Source of the DNA: Streptomyces cavernicola
GTDB lineage: Bacteria; Actinomycetota; Actinomycetes; Streptomycetales; Streptomycetaceae
Length of the DNA stretch: 64,000 bases
Assembly (NCBI RefSeq): GCF_029968035.1
Contig: NZ_JASCIQ010000007.1
Coordinates: forward strand, 124,001 to 188,000
Direction: 5' to 3'
In this document: in pieces, positions 52,681 to 62,400 of the stretch
Position numbering within the stretch: position 1 is the stretch's first letter
Layout of the letters: every line of letters starts with the position of its first letter
Notes under the pieces: generated by a model
The model's input: only the letters and a program-made list of their open reading frames with translations
Told to the model about the DNA's origin: nothing
Databases searched by the model: none
Made by a program: the position numbers and the translations under genes

Positions 52681-53925
52681 ATGGGCAACTACTTCACCAC
52701 CCGATTCCACCATCGGCTGCGCGACGATGTACGTGGTTTCGCCGAACGGCACATCAAGCCACGGATACCCGCTATGGAGGCCGCGCGCAGCGTCCAGCAC
52801 GAGCTCTCACGCCTGATCGCGCGGCAGGGCTGGATCGGCGCGACCATCGCCAGGGAGCACGGCGGGATGGGCGCCGGCCACCTGGCCAAAACCATCATCA
52901 TCGAGGAACTCTCCCGGGTGAGCGGAGCCATGGGCGCCATGGCGCAGGCCTCGCAGCTGGGCGTGGCCAAAATCGTCCACTTCGGCAGCGACGCGCAGAA
53001 GAAGACCTGGCTCCCCGCCATCTCGTCCGGTGACTGCCTGCCCACCATCGCCGTCACAGAGCCCGAGTCCGGCGGCCATGTCCTCGGCATGACGGCCTCC
53101 GCCGTACGCGACGGCGACGACTACATCCTCAACGGCCGAAAGGTGTACGTCGGAAACAGCCACGTCGGCGACCTCCACGGCGTGGTCGTCCGCACCGGCC
53201 CCGGCAGCAAGGGCCTCACCGCCTTCCTGGTGGAGTCCGACCGCCCCGGCTTCTCCCTCGGCAAGCAGCGCGAGACCATGGGCCTGCACGGCTTCAGCTT
53301 CGGCGAGCTGAGGTTCGACAACTGCCGTGTCCCGGCGGCCAATCGGCTCGGCGAGGAGGGAGACGGCCTCTCGGTCGCCTACTCGTCCAGCGTCCTCTAC
53401 GGCCGCGCCAACCTCACCGCGGTCTCCCTCGGCATCCACCAGGCGATCCTGGAGGAGACCGCCCGCTTCTGCGCCGAACGCGAGCGCTACGGCAAGCCGC
53501 TGTCCGAACTGCCCAATATCAAGCTGAAGTTGGGACAGATTCAGTCCCGCCTGATGACGGCCCGCCTTGCCGCCTACCACGCGGTGCACCTGCTCGACCA
53601 AGGCGAGTCCTGCGACGCCGAGTTGATGAACGCCAAGCTGGTGAACGTGGAGTCGGCCCTGGACTCCGCGCGCAACGCCATGGAGATCCACGCGGCGGCC
53701 GGCCTGTTCACGGACCGCCCCATCGAGCGCTACCTGCGCGACGCCCACCACATCTTCGCCCCCGCGGGCACCTCGGACGTCCAGCTCCTCCGCCTCGCCG
53801 AAGTCGCCCTCGGCTCGGCGAAGGGCAGCTGGTCCGAACGGCTCTCCTCATTGGTCCGCACCGAGGAGGAGCCGCAGCTGGCGGACCACCTGACACAGAA
53901 GCACCGCACGGCCGTGTACCACTGA
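52681..53925 (+). CDS. Acyl-CoA dehydrogenase family protein
   Basis: 414 residues. N-terminal helical domain, then the flavin-binding middle domain (CLPTIAVTEPESGGHVLGMT, DYILNGRKVYVGNSHVGDL) and C-terminal helical domain (RANLTAVSLGIHQAILEETARFCAERERYGKPL, IHAAAGLFTDRPIERYLRDA). ATG at 52681 has a strong GGAGG 9 bases upstream. Relatives act in lipid or specialised (polyketide/NRPS precursor) metabolism; substrate unknown. Stands alone before the convergent conservon. Confidence 0.9.
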   Translation: MGNYFTTRFHHRLRDDVRGFAERHIKPRIPAMEAARSVQHELSRLIARQGWIGATIAREHGGMGAGHLAKTIIIEELSRVSGAMGAMAQASQLGVAKIVHFGSDAQKKTWLPAISSGDCLPTIAVTEPESGGHVLGMTASAVRDGDDYILNGRKVYVGNSHVGDLHGVVVRTGPGSKGLTAFLVESDRPGFSLGKQRETMGLHGFSFGELRFDNCRVPAANRLGEEGDGLSVAYSSSVLYGRANLTAVSLGIHQAILEETARFCAERERYGKPLSELPNIKLKLGQIQSRLMTARLAAYHAVHLLDQGESCDAELMNAKLVNVESALDSARNAMEIHAAAGLFTDRPIERYLRDAHHIFAPAGTSDVQLLRLAEVALGSAKGSWSERLSSLVRTEEEPQLADHLTQKHRTAVYH

Positions 53926-53940
53926 ACGGCCGTGCGGTGC
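53901..53940. terminator. Bidirectional terminator overlapping the acyl-CoA dehydrogenase stop
   Basis: GCACCGCACGGCCGT (53901-53915) and ACGGCCGTGCGGTGC (53926-53940) form a perfect 15-bp stem. The stop codon TGA (53923-53925) lies in the 10-nt loop. It also sits 29 bases past the end of the convergent conservon. Confidence 0.85.
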
Positions 53941-53968
53941 CCGGGAGTTCACCCGGTCGGAGCGTGCG

Positions 53969-54538
53969 TCAGATGCGCCCGTCCTCGTTGCGGTGAATCT
54001 TCTCGATCAGCTCGGCAGCCATCGACTTGATCGTTTCGAGCCCCGCCCGCCCCCAAGGGCGAGGCTCGGTGTCGACCACGCAGATCGTGCCGAGGGTGAC
54101 GCCCGTACGGTCGATGAGCGGCGCTCCCAGGTAGGAGCGGATGCCGATCTCGTCCACCACCGGGTTGCCCGCGAAGCGCGGGTAGTCGCAGACGTCCTCC
54201 AGGACGAGTGCCTTGCGGCGCACCACCACATGCGGGCAGTAGCCGTGGTCGCGGGGCATGAACCGGTTGACGGCGCCGGCCGCGGCCGCACCGCCCGGCT
54301 CCGTACCGGCGTGGGACCCCTGCGGGGTGTGCAGACCGGCGAAGAACTGGCGGTTCTCGTCGATGAAGTTGACCATCGAGAACGGCGCCCCGGTGATCTC
54401 CGCGAGCCGGTCCGCGAACGCGTCGAAGGCCGGGTCGGGCTGATCGCCCAGGCCCAGCTCGCGCAGGCGCTGGACTCGGCTCGGCGCCTCCTTGTCCACG
54501 GGGGTCAGCAGCAGGTGCCCTGTCGGGTCGTATGTCAT
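53969..54538 (-). CDS. GAF-domain protein, fifth gene of the conservon
   Basis: 189 residues. GAF domain at about 35-185: FDAFADRLAEITGAPFSMVN, FIDENRQFFAGLH, YCPHVVVRRKALVLEDVCDY, IGIRSYLGAPLID, LGTICVVDTEPRPWG. A Cys and His in the heart of the pocket (YCPHVV) might bind a ligand or cofactor. Its ATG overlaps the cvnD stop (ATGA), so it is translated with the conservon; likely a sensor or signalling partner of CvnA-D. Confidence 0.88.
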   Translation of the reverse strand: MTYDPTGHLLLTPVDKEAPSRVQRLRELGLGDQPDPAFDAFADRLAEITGAPFSMVNFIDENRQFFAGLHTPQGSHAGTEPGGAAAAGAVNRFMPRDHGYCPHVVVRRKALVLEDVCDYPRFAGNPVVDEIGIRSYLGAPLIDRTGVTLGTICVVDTEPRPWGRAGLETIKSMAAELIEKIHRNEDGRI

Positions 54539-55176
54539 GTGTGTGCTCCGTAGCTCGGTGCCGGGGTGGTGGTGAGCAGGTACTGGACGAGGGTCACCAG
54601 GGTCTGGATGCCGGAGCTGGAGATCCGGGCGTCGCACAGCAGCACAGGAACCTCCGGCTTGAGGCCTATCGCCGCGCGCACCTCCTCCGGCTCGTACCGG
54701 AAAGAACCGTCGAACTCGTTGACGGCGACGACGAATCCGATGCCGCGCCGCTCGAAGAAGTCCACGGCGGAGAAGCAGTCCTCGAGCCGTCGGGTGTCGG
54801 CGAGCACCACGGCGCCGAGAGCGCCGTCGGACAGCTCGTCCCACATGAACCAGAAGCGTTCCTGACCCGGCGTGCCGAAGAGATACAGCACATGACGCTC
54901 GTCCAGGCTGATACGGCCGAAGTCCATCGCAACGGTCGTGGTGGTCTTGCTCTCGACGCCTTCGAGGCTGTCGGTGGCGGAGCTGACCGTGGTGAGCAGC
55001 TCTTCCGTGCTCAGCGGCTCGATCTCGCTGACCGAGCCCACGAAGGTGGTCTTGCCCACGCCGAAGCCGCCCGCCACGAGGATCTTCAGCGCGTCCGGGA
55101 AGGCGTCCTCGGACAGTACGGCTTGATCGGCGGCGGGTTGCGTCGCATGCGTCTCAGAGCCGTCGTCGTAGACCAT
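54535..55176 (-). CDS. cvnD: Conservon GTPase-like protein CvnD
   Basis: 213 residues. G1 motif VAGGFGVGKTTFVGSV, switch region TTTTVAMDFGRISLD, G3-like GTPGQERFWFMWDEL, and VVAVNEFDGS in place of NKxD. Matches CvnD, the small Ras-like GTPase of Streptomyces conservons, membrane-associated signalling modules. Start lies 23 bp inside cvnC. Confidence 0.94.
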   Translation of the reverse strand: MVYDDGSETHATQPAADQAVLSEDAFPDALKILVAGGFGVGKTTFVGSVSEIEPLSTEELLTTVSSATDSLEGVESKTTTTVAMDFGRISLDERHVLYLFGTPGQERFWFMWDELSDGALGAVVLADTRRLEDCFSAVDFFERRGIGFVVAVNEFDGSFRYEPEEVRAAIGLKPEVPVLLCDARISSSGIQTLVTLVQYLLTTTPAPSYGAHT

Positions 55177-55534
55177 CGAGCACTGCCTCCAGTAGGGACC
55201 GGTCTGTCGGGTTGTGTCGGAAAGAAGGTTCTCTGGCGGTGATCGCGCCGCAGTCGACCAGGTCGGACAGAAGCACCTTGGTCACCACCGCGGGTAAGCG
55301 GAGCTGCGCCGCGATCTCGGCCACGGACGTGGGTCCCGCGCCGCACAGGCCGAGGGCCTGTGAGTGCTCGGGACCCATGTGGCCCACGGGGCTGGTCCCC
55401 GTGGGCATCACCATCGACAGCAGGTCGAGCGCGGTGGTCGGCCGTGTCCTGCCGTTGCTCACGGTGTAGGGGCGGACGAGCCGGCCTGCGGCGTCGTCCA
55501 GCCACGGCCCGTCCTGCGGGGCCGCCATGCTCAA
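55154..55534 (-). CDS. cvnC: Conservon DUF742 protein CvnC
   Basis: 126 residues. DUF742: RLVRPYTVSNGRTRPTTALD, LLSMVMPTG, and a winged-helix-like second half (TSVAEIAAQLRLPAVVTKVL, LSDLVDCGAITAREP). Overlaps cvnB by ATGA and cvnD by 23 bp. Confidence 0.94.
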   Translation of the reverse strand: MSMAAPQDGPWLDDAAGRLVRPYTVSNGRTRPTTALDLLSMVMPTGTSPVGHMGPEHSQALGLCGAGPTSVAEIAAQLRLPAVVTKVLLSDLVDCGAITAREPSFRHNPTDRSLLEAVLDGLRRRL

Positions 55535-55962
55535 TGCCTCATCGCCGACGGCACCGCTGTCTGGCGTGCTGGTGTGACGAGGTACGGCCGGACGCTCTTC
55601 ACCAGCATCGCCATCTCGTAACCGAGCACGGCCGCGTCGGCCTCGCGTCCGGCGAGCACGGCGAGGCAGGTGCCGGAACCGGCCGTCGACACGAACAGCA
55701 GGGTCTGCGCCAACTCCACGACGACCTGGCGCACTTCACCCCCGTCGCCGAAGCGCGCACCCGCGCTGCGGCCCAGGGAGTAGAGGCCGGAGGCGAGCGC
55801 CGCCATGTGGTCGGCGCTGTCCGGGTCGAGTCCGTGGACCGATTTGACCAGTCCGTCGGAGGAGAGCAGGACCGCGCTTCGGGTGTGCGGCACCCTCTGC
55901 ACCAGGCCGCTCAGCAGCCAGTCGAGGTCGGAGACCTGGCCGGTCGGCACATCGCTCGCCAT
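55531..55962 (-). CDS. cvnB: Conservon roadblock/LC7 protein CvnB
   Basis: 143 residues. Roadblock/LC7 fold: LDWLLSGLVQRVPHTRSAVL, LSSDGLVKSVHGLD, TLLFVSTAGSGTCLAVLAGR. Family members act as GTPase-activating or scaffolding partners of the CvnD-type GTPase. ATG at 55962 with AAGGAG 10 bases upstream. Confidence 0.94.
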   Translation of the reverse strand: MASDVPTGQVSDLDWLLSGLVQRVPHTRSAVLLSSDGLVKSVHGLDPDSADHMAALASGLYSLGRSAGARFGDGGEVRQVVVELAQTLLFVSTAGSGTCLAVLAGREADAAVLGYEMAMLVKSVRPYLVTPARQTAVPSAMRH

Positions 55963-56036
55963 TAGGGATCGACTCCTTGGGGGTACGGGCGTCAACTTGC
56001 TGGTGGTGTCGGGGAGTTCGGTGACCGGGCCGGCAA

Positions 56037-58004
56037 TCACTCGGTCAGCTCCGCTCCCCCGCGCCGGGCGCCATCCTGACGCACGAGCGGCTCTTCGGAA
56101 TGCGGGGGCAGGGGGGCGGCGGCGTGCGGTACGGGAGCGGATTGCGGCGCGGGGGCCGTCGGCGACTCGTCGTGCGCCTCGGCGAGGCCGATGCCGCGCT
56201 GGAAGGCGGCCATCAGGCCGGGGTCGTGGCCCACCGTCGCGTCGTCCTCCTGCGGCGCGGGCGGCGGCACCGGCTCGTTGCGCAGCTGCGGTACGAGGTG
56301 CTCCTGCGCACGGCGCTTGGGCAGCTGGGGTCGGCCCGTGGTGCCGCGGCCGTTACCGGCCGCGGGCGGCGGCGCGCTCTCCGCCGAGTGCCGCTCGCCG
56401 GTCGTCTCGGCGGGCGCCGGTGCGGCCGCGTGCCGGGCCTCGGGGCGCAGGCCCTGAGCGGCATCGGCCGGGTTGAGGCGGGGTTCGTGGGCACCGCGCA
56501 CCGGGAGCGGTCCGTTCTGGGCGGCTGCTGCGGTGACGGGGCTCTCCGCCCGCTGCTGCTGGGGCAGTTGGGCCGCCTGGACATGGGGGGCCATGTGCAG
56601 TTGCAGGGCGGGCGTCTCGACCGCGCGCGAGTCACGGGCGGACGCCGGCGCCGACGCCACCGGCACCGGCAGCTGCTCGCGCTCGGGTACGGCAGCGGGC
56701 TGGGGGGCGTCCTGGATCAGCTGCGCCTCGTGCGCCTGTCGGGCCTTCGCCGCCTGGGCCTGCTGGGTCTGCTGCGCCTGGCCGTTGGCGGCCTGCGAGT
56801 CGGCGCCGAGGAGGGCCTGCGGCAGCAGGATGACGGCCTGGACGCCGCCGTAGATGTTGCTCTGCAGGCGCACCGCGATGCCGTGGCGGCGGGCGAGCGC
56901 GGAGACCACGAAGAGGCCGATGCGCCCGTCGGACAGCAGGCTCGCGACGTTCACCTGATCGGGGTCGGAGAGCAGGGCGTTCATCTTGTTCTGCTCGGTG
57001 ACGGGCATGCCGAGTCCGCGGTCCTCGACCTCCACGGCCAGACCCGCCGTCACATGGCTGGCACGGAGCAGGACTTGGGTGTTGGGCGAGGAGAACACCG
57101 AGGCGTTCTCGACGAGTTCGGCGAGCAGGTGGATCACGTCGGCGACGGCGTGGCCGCGCAGGGTGCCGTCGATCGGGGGCACCAGCTTGACGCGGGAGTA
57201 CTGCTCGACCTCGGCGATGGCGGAGCGCAGCACCTCGGTCATGGTGACCGGGTTGGACCACTGGCGACGGGAGATGGCGCCGCCGAGCACGGCGAGGTTC
57301 TCGGCGTGCCGCCGGATGCGCGTGGCCAGGTGGTCGACGTGGAACAGGCCCTTGAGGAGCTCGGGGTCCTCGACCTCGTTCTCCAGCTCGTCGAGCAGCT
57401 GGATCTCTCGGTGGACGAGGGACTGGAGCCTGCGGGCGAGGTTGACGAACACCTCGACCTTCTGCTCGCTGCTCGCGTGGCTGGACATCTGCGCGGCCTG
57501 CACGATGGAGGCGACGGCGGTTTCGTGTGTGCGGTTCAACTCGTGGGCGAGCTGGTCGAGTTCGTCGCCGCCGCCGACCTGCGACGGGGGCACCGGGCGC
57601 TGCGGGGCGCCCTCTCCGCTGCGGAGGCGCTCGACGAGGCCGCTCAGTTCGGCCTGGCTCCGCGCGGTGGTGCGGCGCAGCGCGATGAGGCGGTCGCGGA
57701 TGGCGCGCGCGCTCCGGTTGGCGGCGACGACGGCCGCGGCGATCCCGGCGGCGGCGCCCACGGCCGCGGTGATCAGGACGGCCCAGAGCCAGCCGGAGGG
57801 TTCGGCCCCGGTGGACCGGAGGGTGAACAGCACGGCGGCCGCTCCGCACAGGGCGACCGCCACTGCGGGCAGGACCGAGGCACGCAGGAATTGACGGCGT
57901 ATCTGGAGCTCGGGGAGCTGCTGGCCAGACCGGGGTCCCGGCCTGCCGTGGCGTCCGCCCTCACGGCGTTCTGCACGTGCGGCCGGTTCGCGAAGGTGAG
58001 ACAT
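56037..58004 (-). CDS. cvnA: Conservon sensor kinase-like protein CvnA
   Basis: 655 residues. Two membrane segments (VLPAVAVALCGAAAVLFTL; LWAVLITAAVGAAAGIAAAVV), a HAMP-like helix, a coiled region with FVNLARRLQSLVHREIQLLD, and an HATPase_c domain at about 305-400 (LLAELVENASVFSSPNTQVL N-box, VEDRGLGMPV, GRIGLFVVSALARRHGI). The C-terminal 240 residues are Gln/Ala/Pro-rich and probably unfolded. Phospho-acceptor His is not obvious, as in other CvnA proteins. Probable membrane signal receiver for the conservon. Confidence 0.93.
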   Translation of the reverse strand: MSHLREPAARAERREGGRHGRPGPRSGQQLPELQIRRQFLRASVLPAVAVALCGAAAVLFTLRSTGAEPSGWLWAVLITAAVGAAAGIAAAVVAANRSARAIRDRLIALRRTTARSQAELSGLVERLRSGEGAPQRPVPPSQVGGGDELDQLAHELNRTHETAVASIVQAAQMSSHASSEQKVEVFVNLARRLQSLVHREIQLLDELENEVEDPELLKGLFHVDHLATRIRRHAENLAVLGGAISRRQWSNPVTMTEVLRSAIAEVEQYSRVKLVPPIDGTLRGHAVADVIHLLAELVENASVFSSPNTQVLLRASHVTAGLAVEVEDRGLGMPVTEQNKMNALLSDPDQVNVASLLSDGRIGLFVVSALARRHGIAVRLQSNIYGGVQAVILLPQALLGADSQAANGQAQQTQQAQAAKARQAHEAQLIQDAPQPAAVPEREQLPVPVASAPASARDSRAVETPALQLHMAPHVQAAQLPQQQRAESPVTAAAAQNGPLPVRGAHEPRLNPADAAQGLRPEARHAAAPAPAETTGERHSAESAPPPAAGNGRGTTGRPQLPKRRAQEHLVPQLRNEPVPPPAPQEDDATVGHDPGLMAAFQRGIGLAEAHDESPTAPAPQSAPVPHAAAPLPPHSEEPLVRQDGARRGGAELTE

Positions 58005-58501
58005 CGGCGTCCTCGGTGGACTCGTGGTGTGCGGGCATCAGGGGCTCGTGGCGTGCGGGCATGTGGGATCACTGCGCCGATCACCGTCGAGCAAGGATGT
58101 GCCGCGCGTTGGTCGACGGGCACACACCGTAGTCGCCGGACCGACATGTGCGATGGGCTGTTGACAAACTTCGCCGAACCGGGTGCCGGTCTGGCACCAT
58201 GCCCCGCGCGCAAGGTCAACTCGCACTGGTAGGACGCTTGTTCCCGCCCGTCACTCTAGGGGGGGACGCGGCCGTCGGGGGACACGGAAGCACGGCTTCA
58301 GCCCCCTGGTGAAGAGCCGGGACGGGCCACCCGCGAGGCGCGCGCGAGCACGGAGCGCACGCGGAATCGGCGATTCAGCGGCAAACCCACCGGCGGGAGA
58401 GCCCCGATGCGGAAGAAAACCGATGCGGGGAACCGTCAAAGCGGCACGCCAGAATTGGCCGGGAACATATGCCAGGTGGCGTGAATGCTTCGCAGCGGCG
58501 A
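58005..58501. other. Gene-free region upstream of the conservon
   Basis: Probably holds the conservon promoter (minus strand TTGACC near 58220). GGTGCC-GGTCT-GGCACC (58182-58198) is a 6-bp hairpin. No gene is seen. Confidence 0.4.
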
Positions 58502-58860
58502 CTACCCCCTGCCGACCTCCGCCGCCCGGGGCTCGACCGTCAACTGCCCCTCCACAGCGCTGGGTTCGGACGCACCCGTCGGTACGAAGCCGTGGGCCAC
58601 CGCACGCCACCACGCCTGTGCGGGCAGCTCCCCCGTCGGCTCGAAAGGCTCGCCCGGGTGCGGGGAGGCCACCGCCTGGCCGGCCTGCTCGGCCGCGCGC
58701 CTGGTCCACTCGCCGGGCTCGGCCCACGGGTGCGGGGCGAGGTTGAACGTGCCCCAGTGAATGGGCAGGAGCACGCCGTGCGGCCGGCCTCCCTGCAGGT
58801 CGAGGTGGGCCTGGACGCCCTCGTCGGGGGTCATGTGGATGTCCGGAAACATGACGTTCT
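58502..58860 (-). pseudogene. C-terminal fragment of an UlaG-like MBL-fold metallohydrolase
   Basis: Minus-strand codons give DIHMTPDEGVQAHLDLQGG, VLLPIHWGTFNLAPHPWAEP and GQAVASPHPGEPFEP, matching the C-terminal third of UlaG/L-ascorbate-lactonase-like beta-lactamase-fold proteins. The N-terminal metal site (HxHxDH) is missing because the sequence switches to unrelated DNA near 58860. Confidence 0.85.
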
Positions 58861-58863
58861 GGC

Positions 58864-59097
58864 AGGCTTCAGCACCTCGGCCTCTCGCCGAGCGATCACT
58901 TCTACCAGCAGCTAATGCTCGCACTGCACGACGGCGGCAGGGCCGGCGAGGTCCTGCACATCCATCGCTCGGCGCGGGAATCTCTGCGAAACGAACTGGG
59001 ACTGAAGTCCGGACGGGTGCTCCAGGACCTCCAACAGCGCATCTTGCGTGTCGACGAGAGTCTCCGGCCAAGGTTGGCCGCGTCGCACAGCAACTGA
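58864..59097 (+). pseudogene. Fragment of a SARP/AfsR-type bacterial transcriptional activator domain
   Basis: On the plus strand, RLQHLGLSPSDHFYQQLMLA, LHDGGRAGEVLHIHRSARES and LRNELGLKSGRVLQDLQQRI fit the BTAD domain of SARP regulators. No start or DNA-binding domain remains. It abuts the UlaG-like fragment of opposite strand, so both genes were cut at the same junction. Confidence 0.8.
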
Positions 59098-59486
59098 GAT
59101 TCCGTACAGCCGGGCACAGCGCAGTTCGCCAAAACTTCGGATACCGAACACTTTGCGCCACGATGCATCACTGAACATCGCGGACCGTAACCGTCGTTCA
59201 GTGTGCCCGTGGCAGGAACAGCACACGATTCATGACTCGGGAATCCCCGTGGTGGGCCTTCGCCAGACGGACTGACCGCGTCGCATCTCACCTGCGAAGA
59301 GTGGGCAGAGGCCCGCTGGCGCCGATGATTCACGAAGCCTCTTGGAACCGGAAGTGCCCCGCCGATCCGATGGAGTGCGCGGAGGCGGGGCTGTGGAGCG
59401 GATCTGGTCATCCCGCCCGGAGTGCGTTGCTACGGCCTCATACCGCCCTCATCCTGGAGCGTTCGCCAGCGGCAGAGAGGGGAACG
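59098..59486. other. Gene-free region before the helicase-nuclease gene
   Basis: CACTGAAC (59169-59176) and GTTCAGTG (59196-59203) are 8-bp inverted arms around a 19-nt centre. They could be an operator or part of the promoter of the next gene. No gene is seen. Confidence 0.45.
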
Positions 59487-62400
59487 GTGAACGTTCAGCA
59501 AGTCCATGCGAATGATCCCGACGTCATCGGACAGACGGTGGGGCTGGTCAACTTCCTGCGTGACATGGTCCACAGCAGCCACCAACGACAGCGCGACGAC
59601 CGGGGCCGCGACCGGGTGTGGCTGGCCCGGCTGCCGGAGTCGGTCCGCCGGCCCGCGCCGGGCGAGGGCGGCGTGCTACTGATGCTCGATCACGTCCCGC
59701 ACAGCGCACCGCCCGACCTGCCGGCCGTGCTTGAGGGTTGGGTGGATCCGGCGCGCTGCGTGGACCCTGACGGCGGTGATCCACCGCTCCCGGAGGCGGG
59801 GCCGGGTCGTGAACTCATACGCGTTGAGGACAGCGAGGAGCAGCGGGAAGAGGACGGCCCCCTGCGTCGCGAAGAGGCCGGCGACGTGCTGCGGGCTTAC
59901 GGCACGTGGCTGGATCGCTGGCGCAGGTGGGCGGAGAGGGAGCGGGCAGAGCGCCCTCTGCGCGAGCTCTACGACCGGATCTACGCGTGGCACCAGAAGC
60001 TGGCACAGGAGGATGACCAGACGGAACTCGTCCTGGGCGTCGGGCTGTTGACCTGGACCAGTCCGAACGAGGACACGGTGCATCGCCACTTGCTCACGCA
60101 TCGGGTGGAGACGTCGGTGGACCGCCGCACCGCGAGGCTGACCGTGCGGCTCTCGTCGGAGAGTGCCCTGCGCCTTGAGGATCAGGACTTCCTGGACAGT
60201 GATGACGGGTGGGTACGCGAGCGGGGAGCTGCCCTCTCCGAGGAGATGGCGGCTCGGGCGCTCGATCCGCTTGGACCCGAGGCTCTGGAACAGCTGGCGC
60301 AGTGGCAGGAACGCGCGACGACGCGTCCCATGGGTTTCAGCGCGGAATGGGAGCCGCCCCGCGCACCCGAGCCGGGCGCGCGGCTCACCTACGCCCCGGC
60401 CCTGGTGATGCGCCCCCGCAACCTGAACTCGTTGCTCCGCTGCTACGACCAGATCGCGGAGACGATGGTCTCGGAGGGGCGGGCGCCGCTCGGCCTGGCC
60501 CAGATGGTCCTGCCGCTCGAAGCCAAGGACCGGTCTGCCTGGGACGGAGTCCAGCGGGCACCGCTGTTCGGTGACGACCCTCTCTTCCCCGGCAAGACAA
60601 ACGCACAACAGCGCAGCGTGCTCAGCCGCTTGGAGGACGACACCGGTGTAGTGGTCCAGGGACCGCCGGGCACGGGCAAGACGCACACGATCGCCAATCT
60701 GATCTCCGCGTTGCTCGCGCAAGGGCAGCGGGTGCTCGTCACCAGCGCCCGTGACCAGGCGCTGACCGTACTGCGGGAGAAACTTCCGCCTGAGGTACGG
60801 GACTTGTGCGTGCTGCTGCTCAGCTCCACGCGGCATGACGGCGCGGGCGAGCTGGAGCGCACCATCAACGCGCTCACCGATCAGGTGGCCGCCAGCGACC
60901 CGGACGAACTGCGCGCCGACATCCGCCGCCTCGCCGGCGAACGGGACGACGTGCGGGGCAGGATCGAGACGCTTACGGAGCGGGTCATCTCGCTCCGCGA
61001 GGCCGAGTACCGGCATCGGAGCGTGGCGCCGGGATACTCCGGCACACTCGCCGAAATCGTGGAGCACGTGCACGCCGGTACCGAAGCGTGCGGCTGGGTC
61101 GGCCGGCTTCCTGACGGCGCCGAGGACGTTCCGCCGCTGTCCTCCGAGCAAGCTCAGGAACTCCTCCGCTTGCTGCGCGACGGCGCGGGCGAGTCACGCG
61201 CAGGCGACGCGCTTCCTCTTCCTGAAGAGTTGCCGTCGCCTCAGCATGTCGCGGGCGTCTTCGAGGCCAGCCGCCTCGGTGACGGAGGTCTGTCCGCCGA
61301 AACGGTCGAGGTCCGAAACCTGCTCGCGAGTCTCGACCCGTCCGTGACCGGTGAACTGACCTCTCTGCTCGACGCCTCCACGACAGCCCTCCACAACCTT
61401 GGCACGCCCGCTGATGCCACGCGCTGGGACCCTGATTCCTGGATCACCCTGGCGCTGGCGAGCCAGCTGTCCCGGTCCGACATCAGGCTGTGGCAGCGGG
61501 TGGCAGCCATGACCGATGACATCCGCGAAGTCGCGCAGGACGTGGACTCGTTGGGCCTGCGCATAGTGTCCGTGCCCGAAGACCTGAGCGCTCAGACGGC
61601 GGGACAGTGGAGGGCGGTCGGCACCGCGCTCCGCGCGCACCTGGCCGCGGGGAAGGGGCTGCGGTCCCGGTTTGCGAGCAAGGCGCAGAAGGATGCCCGG
61701 GAACTCCTGGACTCCTGCCCCGTCGACGGCCGGGCCCCACAGAGGGTCGAGGACCTGGATGCCGTATTGATTCACCTGCGGGCGCACGCCACGCTCGTCG
61801 GCGCGGCCACGCGCTGGCAGCAGGTGCGTGCGGCGCTCGCCCCGGGGGCCGTGGAGGTACGGCTGGCCGAACTGACCGCGCGCGCAGGGCGACTTGAGCA
61901 CATCGAGGCATTCGGTGCGGCTCGCGAACGCATCGACGAAATCCTGATCCGACACGGCGTACACCTGGCCCTCACCTCTCGCCGAGCATGGCAGGACTTC
62001 ACCACGGCCGTCACTGCGCTGAAGGGCCGACGCGCCGCCGACGAGGCTCTCGCGCAGCTGGCCTCGTGGGACGAGCTTCTTCGTACGCCCGTCCAGGGCA
62101 CGCAGCTGTCCGAGGAGTCCGCCGCTCTCGCGCAAGCCCTGAGAGACCAGGACGTGGACGCCTACGCCGAGGCCATGGACGCACTGGCCGCCGCGCACCG
62201 ACGGAATCACCGCGCGCGGCAGTGCACCGAGTTGCTGGACACCCTGCGCGCCGCGCACCCGGTGCTCGCGGGACGTCTGTTCGACAGCATCGCCGATCCC
62301 AAGTGGGAGGAACGGCTGGAGTCCCTGGATCGGGCCTGGGCGTGGGGCAGGGCCTCGCAGTTCATCGACGAACAGCGCACTCCCGGCCTGGAGCGCAAGC

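Noticed and set aside
52500..53033. Possible small gene overlapping the acyl-CoA dehydrogenase start
   Set aside because: Arg/His-rich out-of-frame translation; the dehydrogenase frame has a strong ribosome site and clear similarity.
58915..59097. Small independent gene of 60 codons
   Set aside because: Similarity to the BTAD domain extends upstream of this ATG in the same frame, so it is part of a larger broken gene.
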